Shown here one piece after another: positions 1 to 7,390 of a stretch of DNA of 38,737 nucleotides. The notes under the pieces were generated by a model, which was not told where the DNA came from, ran no database searches, and worked only from the letters and a program-made list of their open reading frames with translations. Numbering within the stretch: position 1 is the stretch's first letter; each line of letters begins with the position of its first letter. This stretch comes from Nocardia flavorosea (lineage in GTDB: Bacteria; Actinomycetota; Actinomycetes; Mycobacteriales; Mycobacteriaceae): positions 1 to 38,737 of the forward strand of contig NZ_JADLQL010000009.1 of NCBI RefSeq assembly GCF_015477805.1. Reading direction: 5' to 3'. Made by a program: the position numbers and the translations under genes.

Positions 1-1
1 C

Positions 2-61
2 CAAATACAGCCGGACCGCTCGGGCCTTCAACTCGTCCGGGTATTTCTTCGGTGCTGCCAC
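2..61 (-). CDS. IS3-family transposase OrfA, N-terminus (partial)
   Basis: GTG start at 59-61 with a good RBS (GGAAGGAG). The first 20 residues run VAAPKKYPDELKARAVRLYL, the basic start of the helix-turn-helix OrfA protein of IS3 elements, which binds the terminal repeats. The frame leaves the window. In this family OrfA is normally joined to OrfB by programmed -1 frameshifting, which cannot be checked here. Confidence 0.75.
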   Translation of the reverse strand, partial: MAAPKKYPDELKARAVRLYL

Positions 62-100
62 GTGGGGCTCCTTCCCGGTCCTATCGGACCATGCTCAGAG

Positions 101-126
101 CCCTCCAAGGAAGCGGGGGAACCTCA
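101..126. repeat. IS terminal inverted repeat (left copy)
   Basis: On the minus strand this 26-bp repeat begins TGAGGTTCCCCCGC and ends TGGAGGG. The copy at 38611-38636 has the same first 14 and last 7 bases and differs only in the middle five. The element ends at 126. Any target duplication would be the bases after 126. Confidence 0.8.
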
Positions 127-328
127 CCACGGGCACCAGCCCTGTCCCTGCTCTGCCGGATCTCGAACATGTCGCCATCCACTGACACTGACTGTCGCGA
201 CACCAGGTCAGGCCGCTGACAGCCCAGCGTCGCTTGTCACCGCTGACAGCGCCGGTCCCGAGACACGTCGTATGGCGCAGGCCCCCGATTGCCGCGTCCG
301 CGCTGGGCAACTAGTATCAACTAAATAG
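127..328. other. Non-coding stretch between IS end and truncated regulator
   Basis: No convincing gene. An 11-bp motif CCGCTGACAGC occurs twice, at 213-223 and 240-250, 27 bp apart, next to other TGACA-type words. The right boundary at about 329 is abrupt, because the regulator reading frame begins there mid-domain just after a TAG (326-328). This looks like a junction with unrelated DNA. Confidence 0.5.
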
Positions 329-1102
329 AAGCTGATCGGAGTCAGCGTCGACTACTACACCCGGCTCGAGCAGGGCCGCAGCAAAAGCGCATCCCCCGAG
401 GTGCTCGACGCCCTCGCCGACGCGCTCCGGCTCGACAACGCCGAGCGCGCGCATCTGCACACGATCGCCAGGCCCGCCCCGGCCCGTCGCCGGCCGGCCA
501 AGCCGCAGCGGCTGCACCCGGCCACCCGGTCTCTGCTCGATACGTTCGAGACCGCTCACCGCCCCGCGTTCGTGCTCGGCCGCCGGCTCGATGTCCTGGG
601 ACAGAACCGCCTCGCCGCGCTCCTTGTCGCCGATTTCGGCGCCATGCGCACGCCCGAGCGCAACCAGGCCCGGTTCGTTTTCCTGGACCCGCACGCCCGC
701 GAACTCTACGTGGATTGGGAGCAGGTCGCCGCCGACACCGCCGCCATGCTCCGGATGGACGCCGGCCGGCACCCGCACGACCCGGGACTGGGTCGGCTGG
801 TCGGCGATCTGTCGATTCAGAGCCCGGAATTCCGGCGGCTCTGGGCTCGTAACCGCGTGCACGAGCGCAGCGTCGGCACGAAGCGGTACCACCACCCGCT
901 GGTCGGTGACGTCACAATCACCTACCAGGCGTTGTCGCCCGGTGACGACCCCGACCAGACCTTGTTCGTGTACGACACCGAACCGGGTACGAGCTCGGCG
1001 CACGCCCTGCAGCTCCTCGCCGCGAAGATTGCCTCCGCATCTGCGGATCATCCAGGGCGGCTCCCCGCCGAGCAATCGGGTACCGACTCTCCTGGCCGGT
1101 GA
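329..1102 (+). pseudogene. MmyB-like helix-turn-helix regulator, 5'-truncated
   Basis: The frame opens right after a TAG at 326-328, inside the DNA-binding domain, at the family motif GVSVDYYTRLEQGRSKSASP (second half of the HTH). It continues through an intact C-terminal ligand-binding domain, including HHPLVGDVTITYQAL and DPDQTLFVYDTEPG, to the stop at 1102. Intact family members have about 40 more residues at the N-terminus, including the first HTH helices and the start. The only internal ATG (401) would give a protein without a DNA-binding domain. The simplest reading is a remnant truncated by recombination or insertion. The missing start could also reflect an older event unrelated to the nearby IS. 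Confidence 0.75.
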
Positions 1103-1468
1103 CGTCACCGCGATCGCCGACCGGCGCAACCTGGACACCGGCCGCAGCGGCTCGGTGAACCAATTCATCCCCGCGGGCCACACGAGTTCGCGGTCGTTCT
1201 ACCTGCATGTCGATTCCGGGCCGGGCCGGGCTGCCCTCACCCTGCGCGCCGACCGCCCGAGCGTTCCGGCAACGGCCGAAGTGCTCGTCCCTGGACCACA
1301 CCGCACCGGTCAGCCATCCCCCGGCTCCGGTGGTAGTCCCTACCATCCGGCGTGGTGCCGCACCCCCACGGCGGATCCGCGCAGCCCCGGCCGACACGAG
1401 CACATCGACTGCTGACCGCTGTGTCGGAGGGGGCTGCGGGAATCGGGTCGTTCTGCGATGATCGCCGG
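1103..1468. other. Stretch with no recognised gene
   Basis: About 365 bp between the truncated regulator and the kinase. One plus-strand frame stays open through 1415 and encodes a protein-like stretch (GSVNQFIPAGHTSSRSFYLH at about 1150-1207) that I cannot assign. It has no independent start. It may be a gene relic. No terminator or clear promoter was seen. Confidence 0.35.
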
Positions 1469-3085
1469 GTGACGGGTGAGCTCGATAGTGCACCGGATGA
1501 CCCGTATCGCGTTGTCGGGGAACGGTATCGGCTGGCCGCAGAGATCGGCCGAGGGGCGATGGGGACGGTCTGGGCGGGGACGGACACGGTGCTGAATCGT
1601 CCGGTTGCGGTCAAGGAGTTGAAGCTCGCTCCCGGTCTTCCCGAGGGCGAGGCTGCCGAATTGCGCGAACGTGCGTTGCGTGAAGCGCGTGCGATGGCCG
1701 TCGTCGCCCATCCCAATGTGGTGACGGTTTACGACGTGGCATGGGCCGATGACACACCGCTCGTGGTGATGGAGCTCGTCGACGGGCAGTCGCTGGCAAC
1801 GATCCTCGACAGGTTCGGGCCGTTGGACCACGAACCGCTGGCGTTTGTGGTCGATCGGGTGGCGGCGGCGTTACAGGCCGCGCATCGGGTCGGGATCGTG
1901 CACCGTGATGTCAAACCGGGCAACGTGCTGGTGGGCCGGGATGGTGAGATCAAGCTCGGCGATTTCGGTATCGCCCGCAACAGCGCTGATCCCACGCTCA
2001 CCGGAAGTGGTTACCTGATGGGCACTCCCGCCTACCTTGCGCCGGAAGTCGCCTCCGGCGAGCCGGTTACGGCATCCGCGGATCTGTGGAGCCTGGGCGC
2101 GATGCTTTTCCTCGCGGCCGAGGGGCGCCGGCCGTATGACAACAACGACCCGCTGGTCGTTCTCGGCGCTATCGTCCACGGAGAAGTCCCGCAGCACCAC
2201 CAAACCGGACCGATCGGTCAGGTGATCAGCGGGCTGATGGTGAAGGCTCCGGCGAGCCGAATGCCGCTGGCGGAGGTGCGCCGGCACATACGCCCGCTGT
2301 TGCCCGAAGAGGGTACGAATCCACTTCACGGTCTGCCGGCTTCGAATACGACTACCGGGCGCGCCGGTTCCCCGGACACTGCATCCGGCACCTCGGGTGT
2401 CGGGCACACGGCGAGAACATTGCCGCCGCAGGACAGCCGCCGGAATGGTTCGCCGCGGGTGCCCCCGGAGTCCAGGACCGGCTCATCGACGATGCCCCGT
2501 CGATGGGTCATTGCCATGAGCGTCGGGGTTGTCGTATTGCTCGGTGCACTCGTTGCGTTCGTGGGTTATTCGAACAGTTTCGGCGGCACCGGCGAACAGG
2601 TGCAAGAGCCCGCCCGGGGAGTGCCTCCGGAATCGCTGGACGCGTACTCGTTGATACAGGGTGAAGATTTCGCCCGAGGATATCCGGGGGGCACGGTCGA
2701 AACGCATACGACGAAAGACGTGGTCAACGGCAGCGATATCGAGTATGTCGAGTTAGGTCCCGGGTTCGGGCTGAAAGTCCTGTACAGAAACGTCGATTTC
2801 GGTGCCGTGCCACCAAGATCGCTGATGCTGAACACGCAGACTTCATCCGACCCGAACCTGACGGTCGAGTTCCGGCTCGACGACCCGGAGACCCGGCCGA
2901 TCGGCGTGATCCCTATCGGGGACTCGGGTGAGCCGGGCTGGTGGCTGGCGGTATCCGAAAGCGTTTCCCCGGTGACCGGTACACACGACGTATGGCTGAC
3001 GCTTGCGCCCGAAGACGGAAATCCGTACGGCCCGGTCCACTCGCACGATCGGGTATATGTCGACTGGTTCCGGTTCGAATTGTGA
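1469..3085 (+). CDS. Membrane Ser/Thr protein kinase with extracellular CBM6-like domain
   Basis: 538-residue PknB-type eukaryotic-like kinase. The N-terminal catalytic domain (about 20-290) shows the glycine loop GRGAMGTVW (27-35), the ATP lysine in VAVKELK (K49), the catalytic loop HRDVKPGN, the DFG motif (DFGIA) and an APE motif. A low-complexity linker leads to one membrane helix at about 345-367 (WVIAMSVGVVVLLGALVAFV). The outer domain (about 390-538) resembles a carbohydrate-binding module family 6 fold: it has an IGVIPIGDSGEPGWW segment and ends VDWFRFEL, as CBM6 domains end in an LDWFRF-type strand. The usual PASTA repeats are absent. The GTG at 1469 starts just before the kinase fold; an earlier in-frame ATG at 1352 would add unlikely sequence. 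The outer domain may sense cell-wall glycans (inference). Confidence 0.85.
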   Translation: MTGELDSAPDDPYRVVGERYRLAAEIGRGAMGTVWAGTDTVLNRPVAVKELKLAPGLPEGEAAELRERALREARAMAVVAHPNVVTVYDVAWADDTPLVVMELVDGQSLATILDRFGPLDHEPLAFVVDRVAAALQAAHRVGIVHRDVKPGNVLVGRDGEIKLGDFGIARNSADPTLTGSGYLMGTPAYLAPEVASGEPVTASADLWSLGAMLFLAAEGRRPYDNNDPLVVLGAIVHGEVPQHHQTGPIGQVISGLMVKAPASRMPLAEVRRHIRPLLPEEGTNPLHGLPASNTTTGRAGSPDTASGTSGVGHTARTLPPQDSRRNGSPRVPPESRTGSSTMPRRWVIAMSVGVVVLLGALVAFVGYSNSFGGTGEQVQEPARGVPPESLDAYSLIQGEDFARGYPGGTVETHTTKDVVNGSDIEYVELGPGFGLKVLYRNVDFGAVPPRSLMLNTQTSSDPNLTVEFRLDDPETRPIGVIPIGDSGEPGWWLAVSESVSPVTGTHDVWLTLAPEDGNPYGPVHSHDRVYVDWFRFEL

Positions 3086-3196
3086 TCGCCTTTCCGGTCG
3101 CTGTTCCTGCACCGCCTTCCACCGCGACAGCACCCTCCATCTGCTCCTGACCGACGGCAGCCCGCGACGCTCCGACCGGGCTCGTCCGCGGCCGGA

Positions 3197-3508
3197 TCAC
3201 TCGGCGTTGGCCAGCACTTCGGCCAGCGATTGCACGGCGCGATCCGCATCGGGCCCCTCGGCGGCAATGGTGACCGTGTCGCCGGCAGTGGCGCCCAGTG
3301 CCATCACGGCGAGGATGCCGCCGATTCCGATGGACTTTCCGGCGTATTCGAGGGTGGCGGCGCTGGTGAACCGGGAAGCGGTGCGGACGAGCCGGCCGGC
3401 GGGCCGTGCGTGCAGGTTGGCGGGCAGGGTGACGGTGATCTCCGCGCGCGTCGCGGCGGCGGCCGGCGGCGTGATCTCGGGATGTGCGGGCTCAGAATTT
3501 GGGCACAT
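3197..3508 (-). CDS. ptsH: HPr phosphocarrier protein of the dihydroxyacetone PTS
   Basis: 103-residue HPr. The active-site histidine lies in NLHARPAG (H33), and the typical HPr core follows, including KSIGIGGILAVMALGA. It would take phosphate from Enzyme I (encoded at 7387-9123) and pass it to DhaM. The N-terminus is about 20 residues longer than standard HPr, with an Ala/Pro-rich lead. Its start overlaps the end of dhaM by 17 bases, so the two are co-transcribed and probably translationally coupled. The dha context makes it likely this HPr serves DhaM, although a general role cannot be excluded. Confidence 0.9.
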   Translation of the reverse strand: MCPNSEPAHPEITPPAAAATRAEITVTLPANLHARPAGRLVRTASRFTSAATLEYAGKSIGIGGILAVMALGATAGDTVTIAAEGPDADRAVQSLAEVLANAE

Positions 3509-3884
3509 GGCGGGCTTCCTGTGTTGCGGCGATAACGGCATCGAGGTCTCCCCCGCTGGCTGCGGTGACGACCGCCGCCACCGCGCCTTCCACGAAGGGG
3601 GCGTCGATGACGCTGATGTCGGCACGGGGGTGGTCCTGCAGGGCGGTGCGGGCGGTCAGTACGGAGCTGCCCAGGTCCGGCAGGATGACGACCCCGGCTC
3701 CGTGGTCGGCTCGCGCGATTGCCTCGGTCACGAGTTCGTAGCTGGTGCCGACCTCGCCCTCGGTTGTGCCGCCGGCCGCGGCCACCGGCACAGAGTCCGA
3801 GCCGATCTGTGCGAGCATGACCTTCAGCCCGGCGGCCAGCTCGGCGCTGTGGGATACCAGGACGATCCCTACTGACTTTGTCAT
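3492..3884 (-). CDS. dhaM: PTS-dependent dihydroxyacetone kinase phosphotransferase subunit DhaM
   Basis: 130-residue EIIA-mannose-type domain. The start MTKSVGIVLVSHSAELAAGL carries the phosphorylated histidine (H12). The later GAGVVILPDLGSS and ISVIDAPFVEGAVAA stretches fit DhaM. Some DhaM proteins are fused to HPr and Enzyme I domains. Here it is the short form, and those domains are separate genes at this locus. It passes phosphate from HPr to the ADP held in DhaL. The start at 3884 is preferred to an upstream ATG because it begins exactly at the first strand. It is transcribed divergently from the IclR gene, with an operator-like palindrome at 3903-3917 just upstream. Confidence 0.92.
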   Translation of the reverse strand: MTKSVGIVLVSHSAELAAGLKVMLAQIGSDSVPVAAAGGTTEGEVGTSYELVTEAIARADHGAGVVILPDLGSSVLTARTALQDHPRADISVIDAPFVEGAVAAVVTAASGGDLDAVIAATQEARHVPKF

Positions 3885-3902
3885 GAACGAGATATTAGAT
3901 GC

Positions 3903-3917
3903 CTGAACGCGGTTCAG
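3903..3917. promoter_or_regulatory. Probable IclR operator between dhaM and its regulator
   Basis: Perfect palindrome CTGAAC-GCG-GTTCAG, 18 bases upstream of the dhaM start and 22 upstream of the regulator start. Its half-site TGAA..TTCAG recurs in the longer palindrome at 4756-4776. The shared half-site and position suggest one regulator controls both dha transcripts and itself. Confidence 0.65.
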
Positions 3918-3938
3918 CAATACCGAAAGGATAGGTTG

Positions 3939-4715
3939 ATGCTGATTCAATCGGTGCAGCGGGCGGCGCGGATCCTGCGTGAGTTGGCCGCCGGTGGCTC
4001 CAGGCTCGGGGTCACCGAACTGGCCGAGCGTGCCGGATTGACCAAACCCACGGTGCATTCGTTGCTTCGCACCTTGGAAGCCGAGGGTCTGGTCGCGCAG
4101 GATGTCGAAACGGGCAAGTACCGGCTCGGACCGGATCTGCTGCGCCTGGGTAATGCCTATCTCGATACGCACGAATTGCGCGCGCGCTCGTTGACCTGGG
4201 CTGATTCGCTGGCCACCCGCACCGGCGAGGCCGTGTGGGTGGCGGTGCTCGACGGCGAACACGTGCTTGTGGTGCACCATGCGTTCCGGCCGGAAGGTGC
4301 TGTGCAGATCCTGGAAGTGGGCGCGAGCATCCCGTGGAGCACATGTGCGCTGGGCAAGGCGATTGTCGCGTTCGGGCCGCGCGACCGGCGTGAGCGGCTG
4401 CTGGCGGCGGACCTGCCGGTATTGACCGGTGCCAGCGTGACCGACTCGCGACTGTTGTCCGGGCAGCTCGATCAGGTCGAACGGGTGGGTTATGCCGTGG
4501 AGGACCAGGAGGCCGCGATCGGCGACGCCGGTATCGCCGCGCCGGTGTTCGACCGTTCGGGCGAGGTCGCCGGCGCGATCGGCATTGTCGGCCCGGTCGA
4601 GCGGGTGCTGGTGGAGCCGGCCCGCGAGGCGCACGCCGTGATGGTGCGGGAAACCGCCCGGAATCTCTCGCGCGACCTGGGCGCCCCGCGTGCGGGCGTT
4701 CGGCGCGGCGCCTGA
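3939..4715 (+). CDS. IclR-family transcriptional regulator (GylR-like)
   Basis: 258 residues. The N-terminal winged helix (about 1-65) includes LGVTELAERAGLTKPTVHSL and LLRTLEAEGLVAQD. The C-terminal IclR effector domain includes WSTCALGKAIVAFGP and GDAGIAAPVFDRSGEVAGAI. The family includes the glycerol-operon regulator GylR of Streptomyces, and the gene sits between dhaM-ptsH and the channel-dhaKL-ptsI operon. It probably responds to glycerol, glycerol-3-phosphate or dihydroxyacetone (inference). ATG 3939 has a GAAAGG RBS 8 bases upstream; a TTG at 3936 is a less likely alternative. Palindromes at 3903-3917 and 4756-4776 are its likely binding sites. Confidence 0.9.
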   Translation: MLIQSVQRAARILRELAAGGSRLGVTELAERAGLTKPTVHSLLRTLEAEGLVAQDVETGKYRLGPDLLRLGNAYLDTHELRARSLTWADSLATRTGEAVWVAVLDGEHVLVVHHAFRPEGAVQILEVGASIPWSTCALGKAIVAFGPRDRRERLLAADLPVLTGASVTDSRLLSGQLDQVERVGYAVEDQEAAIGDAGIAAPVFDRSGEVAGAIGIVGPVERVLVEPAREAHAVMVRETARNLSRDLGAPRAGVRRGA

Positions 4716-4727
4716 ATCGAGAGGCAC

Positions 4728-4756
4728 TTGACAGCCGGTGTGAGCCCGCTTACATT
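4728..4756 (+). promoter_or_regulatory. Promoter of the glpF-dhaK-dhaL-ptsI operon
   Basis: A consensus -35 TTGACA (4728-4733) and a -10 TACATT (4751-4756) are separated by exactly 17 bases, just after the regulator stop. The operator-like palindrome at 4756-4776 covers the expected start of transcription, which fits repression. The transcript would have a leader of about 130 bases before the channel gene. Confidence 0.75.
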
Positions 4757-4776
4757 TGCTGAAATTCATTCAGCAA
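4756..4776. promoter_or_regulatory. Probable IclR operator on the glpF-dha promoter
   Basis: Perfect palindrome TTGCTGAA-ATTCA-TTCAGCAA, with a further half-site GCTGAAC at 4778-4784. It overlaps the last base of the -10 box and the expected +1. Its half-sites match those of the palindrome upstream of dhaM. Confidence 0.7.
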
Positions 4777-4893
4777 TGCTGAACAAGGGTCGCCAATAGT
4801 GGTTCGATTTCGGTTCATCGGCGACCTGAGTTTCGCTTCGCAAGGCGGAGGAGGTGAGACGCCCGGAAGCCCGAGACGGCGCTGGGCATATTC

Positions 4894-5658
4894 ATGGACG
4901 AATACACTCTCCTCCAGAAACTCCTCGCCGAAGTGCTCGGCACCGCTGCCCTGGTGTTCATCGGCGTCGGCTCGGTTCCGGCCACCGGGCTCGTCGGCGG
5001 TGCCGCGCCGTCCACGATGGCCGAATTGGGCGTGATCGCCTTCGCTTTCGCGATGGCCGTGGTGATGATGATCTACGCGATCGGGCACATCTCCGGCTGT
5101 CATATCAATCCGGCGATCACGGTGGCGTCGGCCGTGCTCGGCAAAATGCCCTGGCGCCAGGTCTCCGGCTATATCGCCGCGCAGCTGACCGGGGCCACCA
5201 TCGGCGCACTGGCCATCATCGGCGTACTCGGCACCGAATCCGTCGGCCTCGGGCTGGGTATCGCGGCCTACGGTCCCCCGGTCGGCGCCGGACAGGCGTT
5301 CTTCGCCGAACTCCTCGGCACCTTTCTGCTGGCGTTCGTGGTATTCGGGGCCATCGATGCGAAGGCGACTGCCGGGTTCGCCGGTTTGGCCATCGGTTTC
5401 GCGGTATTCGCGATCATCGTCGTGGTCGCTCCGGCGACCTCGGCGGCCATCAACCCAGCCCGCGTCGTCGGGCCCATGCTGATCGGGCAGATCTACGGCG
5501 GCACGGTGCACTGGGCGCAACTGCCCGTCTACATCACGGCCGAGGGCGTCGGCGCCGTTACCGCGGGCCTGGTCTATGCAGGGCTCACCGCCCGGCGGCG
5601 CCCGGCTACGGACAGTGCTCCGGTCACCACAGTCGTCCCCGAAAGGAACCTGCCGTGA
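4894..5658 (+). CDS. glpF: Aquaporin/glycerol facilitator family channel (MIP)
   Basis: 254-residue major intrinsic protein with six predicted membrane helices. The two pore loops are SGCHINPAIT (NPA at 72-74) and TSAAINPARVVGP (NPA near 188). The residue after the second NPAR is V, not the D typical of strict glycerol facilitators, so substrate choice cannot be read from sequence alone. Glycerol or dihydroxyacetone uptake is inferred because it is the first gene of the dha operon and overlaps dhaK by four bases (GTGA). The ATG at 4894 starts just before the first helix; its RBS is weak. A strong AGGAGG at 4848-4853 is out of position for this start. Confidence 0.85.
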   Translation: MDEYTLLQKLLAEVLGTAALVFIGVGSVPATGLVGGAAPSTMAELGVIAFAFAMAVVMMIYAIGHISGCHINPAITVASAVLGKMPWRQVSGYIAAQLTGATIGALAIIGVLGTESVGLGLGIAAYGPPVGAGQAFFAELLGTFLLAFVVFGAIDAKATAGFAGLAIGFAVFAIIVVVAPATSAAINPARVVGPMLIGQIYGGTVHWAQLPVYITAEGVGAVTAGLVYAGLTARRRPATDSAPVTTVVPERNLP

Positions 5659-6653
5659 AGAAATTCCTCAACACACCCGAGTCGTTGCTGTCCGACGCAT
5701 TGGCCGGCCTGGCCGCAGCACATCCGGAACTGGCCGTCGATCTCGACCGGGCGATCATCACCAGGGCGGGCGAGCCGCGGCCGGGCAAGGTGGGACTGGT
5801 CTCCGGCGGCGGTTCGGGCCACGAGCCGCTGCACGGCGGTTTCGTCGGACTCGGCATGCTCGACGCCGCCTGCCCGGGGCAGGTATTCACCTCACCGGTG
5901 CCCGATCAGATCCTCGCTGCTACCAAGGCCGCCGACAGCGGCGCCGGCGTGGTCCACGTGGTGAAGAACTACACCGGCGACGTGATGAACTTCCAACTGG
6001 CCGCCGAGCTGGCCGCCGACGAGGGCATTACGGTGGAAACCGTCCTGGTCGACGACGATGTGGCCGTACAGGACTCCACGTACACGGCCGGGCGGCGCGG
6101 CACCGGCGCGACCGTGTTCGTCGAGAAGATCGCCGGCGCGCTGGCCGAGGACGGGGCGAACCTGGCCGATGTCGCCGAAATGGCGCGGCGGGTCAACGCG
6201 GTGTCGCGATCCTTCGCCGTCGCGCTGACCGCATGCACCACTCCTGCGGCAGGAGCACCCGGTTTCGATCTTCCTGATGACGAGATGGAAGTAGGGGTCG
6301 GTATCCACGGCGAGCCGGGCCGCCGCCGCGAGAAGCTGCGTCCCGCAGCAGAGATCGTGGCCACCGCGCTGGACGCGATCCTGTCCGACCACCCCCTCGC
6401 CCCGGGAGACGAGACCATTGTGATGGTCAACGGGCTCGGCGCCACTCCCCTTATCGAGCTGTACGTGCTGTTCGGTGAGGTAGCGAACGCCTTGTCCGGC
6501 AAGGGCATCGGCATCGCGCACTCGCTGGTCGGCAATTACGTCACCAGCCTGGATATGGCCGGTGCCTCCATCACGATCTGTCCGGCCGACGAGCAGCTAC
6601 TCCGGTTGTGGGACGCGCCGGTACGCACCCCCGCACTGCGCTGGGGAGCGTGA
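5655..6653 (+). CDS. dhaK: Dihydroxyacetone kinase subunit DhaK
   Basis: 332 residues, full length for DhaK. It binds dihydroxyacetone covalently as a hemiaminal through a histidine. That residue is in GIHGEPG at H218, the same number as in E. coli DhaK. The substrate-site motif GLVSGGGSGHEPLHGG and the NYTGDVMNF segment are intact. The GTG start overlaps the channel stop by four bases, and GAAAGGAA upstream is a fair RBS. It works with DhaL (next gene) and DhaM (minus strand), using PEP-derived phosphate rather than free ATP. Confidence 0.95.
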   Translation: MKKFLNTPESLLSDALAGLAAAHPELAVDLDRAIITRAGEPRPGKVGLVSGGGSGHEPLHGGFVGLGMLDAACPGQVFTSPVPDQILAATKAADSGAGVVHVVKNYTGDVMNFQLAAELAADEGITVETVLVDDDVAVQDSTYTAGRRGTGATVFVEKIAGALAEDGANLADVAEMARRVNAVSRSFAVALTACTTPAAGAPGFDLPDDEMEVGVGIHGEPGRRREKLRPAAEIVATALDAILSDHPLAPGDETIVMVNGLGATPLIELYVLFGEVANALSGKGIGIAHSLVGNYVTSLDMAGASITICPADEQLLRLWDAPVRTPALRWGA

Positions 6654-6682
6654 CCCCGACCCTCGCCCGACGCCGGGTGCGC

Positions 6683-6708
6683 CCGTGCCGCGATGAGGGG
6701 CGGCACGG
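6683..6708 (+). promoter_or_regulatory. Hairpin in the dhaK-dhaL intergenic gap
   Basis: Perfect 9-bp arms CCGTGCCGC / GCGGCACGG with an 8-base loop (GATGAGGG), in the 110-base gap between dhaK and dhaL. No U-tract follows, so it is more likely an mRNA-stability or attenuation element setting dhaK:dhaL ratios than a full terminator. This role is inference. Confidence 0.55.
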
Positions 6709-6763
6709 TCACACCCGATTCATTCTGTGCACACCATCACCACGCCCAACGAAGGAGAATCCG

Positions 6764-7390
6764 GTGGACATCGCCGCCACGCGAGGCTGGATACAGGCCA
6801 TCGCCGCGACCATCGAGGAACACACCGACCAGCTGACCCAGCTCGATTCGGCCATCGGCGACGCCGATCACGGCACGAACATGCACCGGGGCGTCACCGC
6901 TGTACTGGATATGCTGGCCGACCTCGAGCCCGCCACAGTAGGGGAGATCCTGCTGAAAACCGGCAACACACTGGTATCCAGCGTCGGCGGCGCCGCCGGC
7001 CCGTTGTACGGCAGCGTGTTCCGCGCCATGGGCAAGGCCCTGAACGCGCCCGAGGTGGACGGGGAGCAGGTCCTGGCCGCCCTGACCGACGGCCTGGTCG
7101 CCATCCAGCGCCTGGGTGCGGCCGAGCCCGGCGACAAGACCATCGTGGACGCCTACGCGCCGGCGATCGCCGCGTGGGGGACTGCTCTGTCCGCCGGCAA
7201 AGATCTGACCGCGGCCGCCGCGGATGCGGCCGCTGCCGCGGAACACGGCATGCGAGCCACGACCCGGTTGGCGGCTCGCAAGGGCCGAGCCTCGTATCTC
7301 GGCGCCCGCAGTATCGGCCATCAGGACCCCGGCGCAACCTCCACCGCGCTGATCTTCCGGGCACTCGCGGACACCGTGGCCACGTCATGA
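6764..7390 (+). CDS. dhaL: Dihydroxyacetone kinase ADP-binding subunit DhaL
   Basis: 208 residues, the normal DhaL length. The nucleotide/Mg site motif IGDADHGTNM (31-40) and the later SVGGAAGPLYGSVFRAMGKAL, GDKTIVDAYAPA and SIGHQDPGATS motifs are all present. DhaL keeps a tightly bound ADP that DhaM re-phosphorylates, then phosphorylates DhaK-bound dihydroxyacetone. GTG 6764 is chosen because GAAGGAG lies 7 bases upstream. The stop overlaps the ptsI start (ATGA). Confidence 0.95.
   Translation: MDIAATRGWIQAIAATIEEHTDQLTQLDSAIGDADHGTNMHRGVTAVLDMLADLEPATVGEILLKTGNTLVSSVGGAAGPLYGSVFRAMGKALNAPEVDGEQVLAALTDGLVAIQRLGAAEPGDKTIVDAYAPAIAAWGTALSAGKDLTAAAADAAAAAEHGMRATTRLAARKGRASYLGARSIGHQDPGATSTALIFRALADTVATS

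Larger units (their letters stand above)
1..126 (-). mobile_element. IS3-family insertion sequence, left end (partial)
   Basis: This is the 5' end of an IS read leftwards out of the window. It contains a terminal inverted repeat at 101-126, a ribosome binding site (GGAAGGAG) and the start of orfA. The outer boundary at 126 is set by the repeat, which matches the one at 38611-38636 and begins TGAGG on the element's strand. The rest of the element is outside the window. The IS3 family is inferred from the OrfA N-terminus here and the OrfB C-terminus at the other edge. Confidence 0.8.

Noticed and set aside
317..1183. 288-codon minus-strand frame opposite the MmyB relic
   Set aside because: No family features, and the plus strand carries clear MmyB motifs.
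4750..5520. Long minus-strand frame (256 codons) opposite the channel gene
   Set aside because: Composition (His, Asp, Arg, Gly-rich) is the usual shadow of a GC-rich gene on the other strand. The plus-strand MIP gene is certain.
4854..5654. GTG at 4854 behind AGGAG, in frame with dhaK
   Set aside because: The extension covers the whole channel gene in another frame and gives Arg/His-rich nonsense. dhaK starts at 5655 with normal family length.
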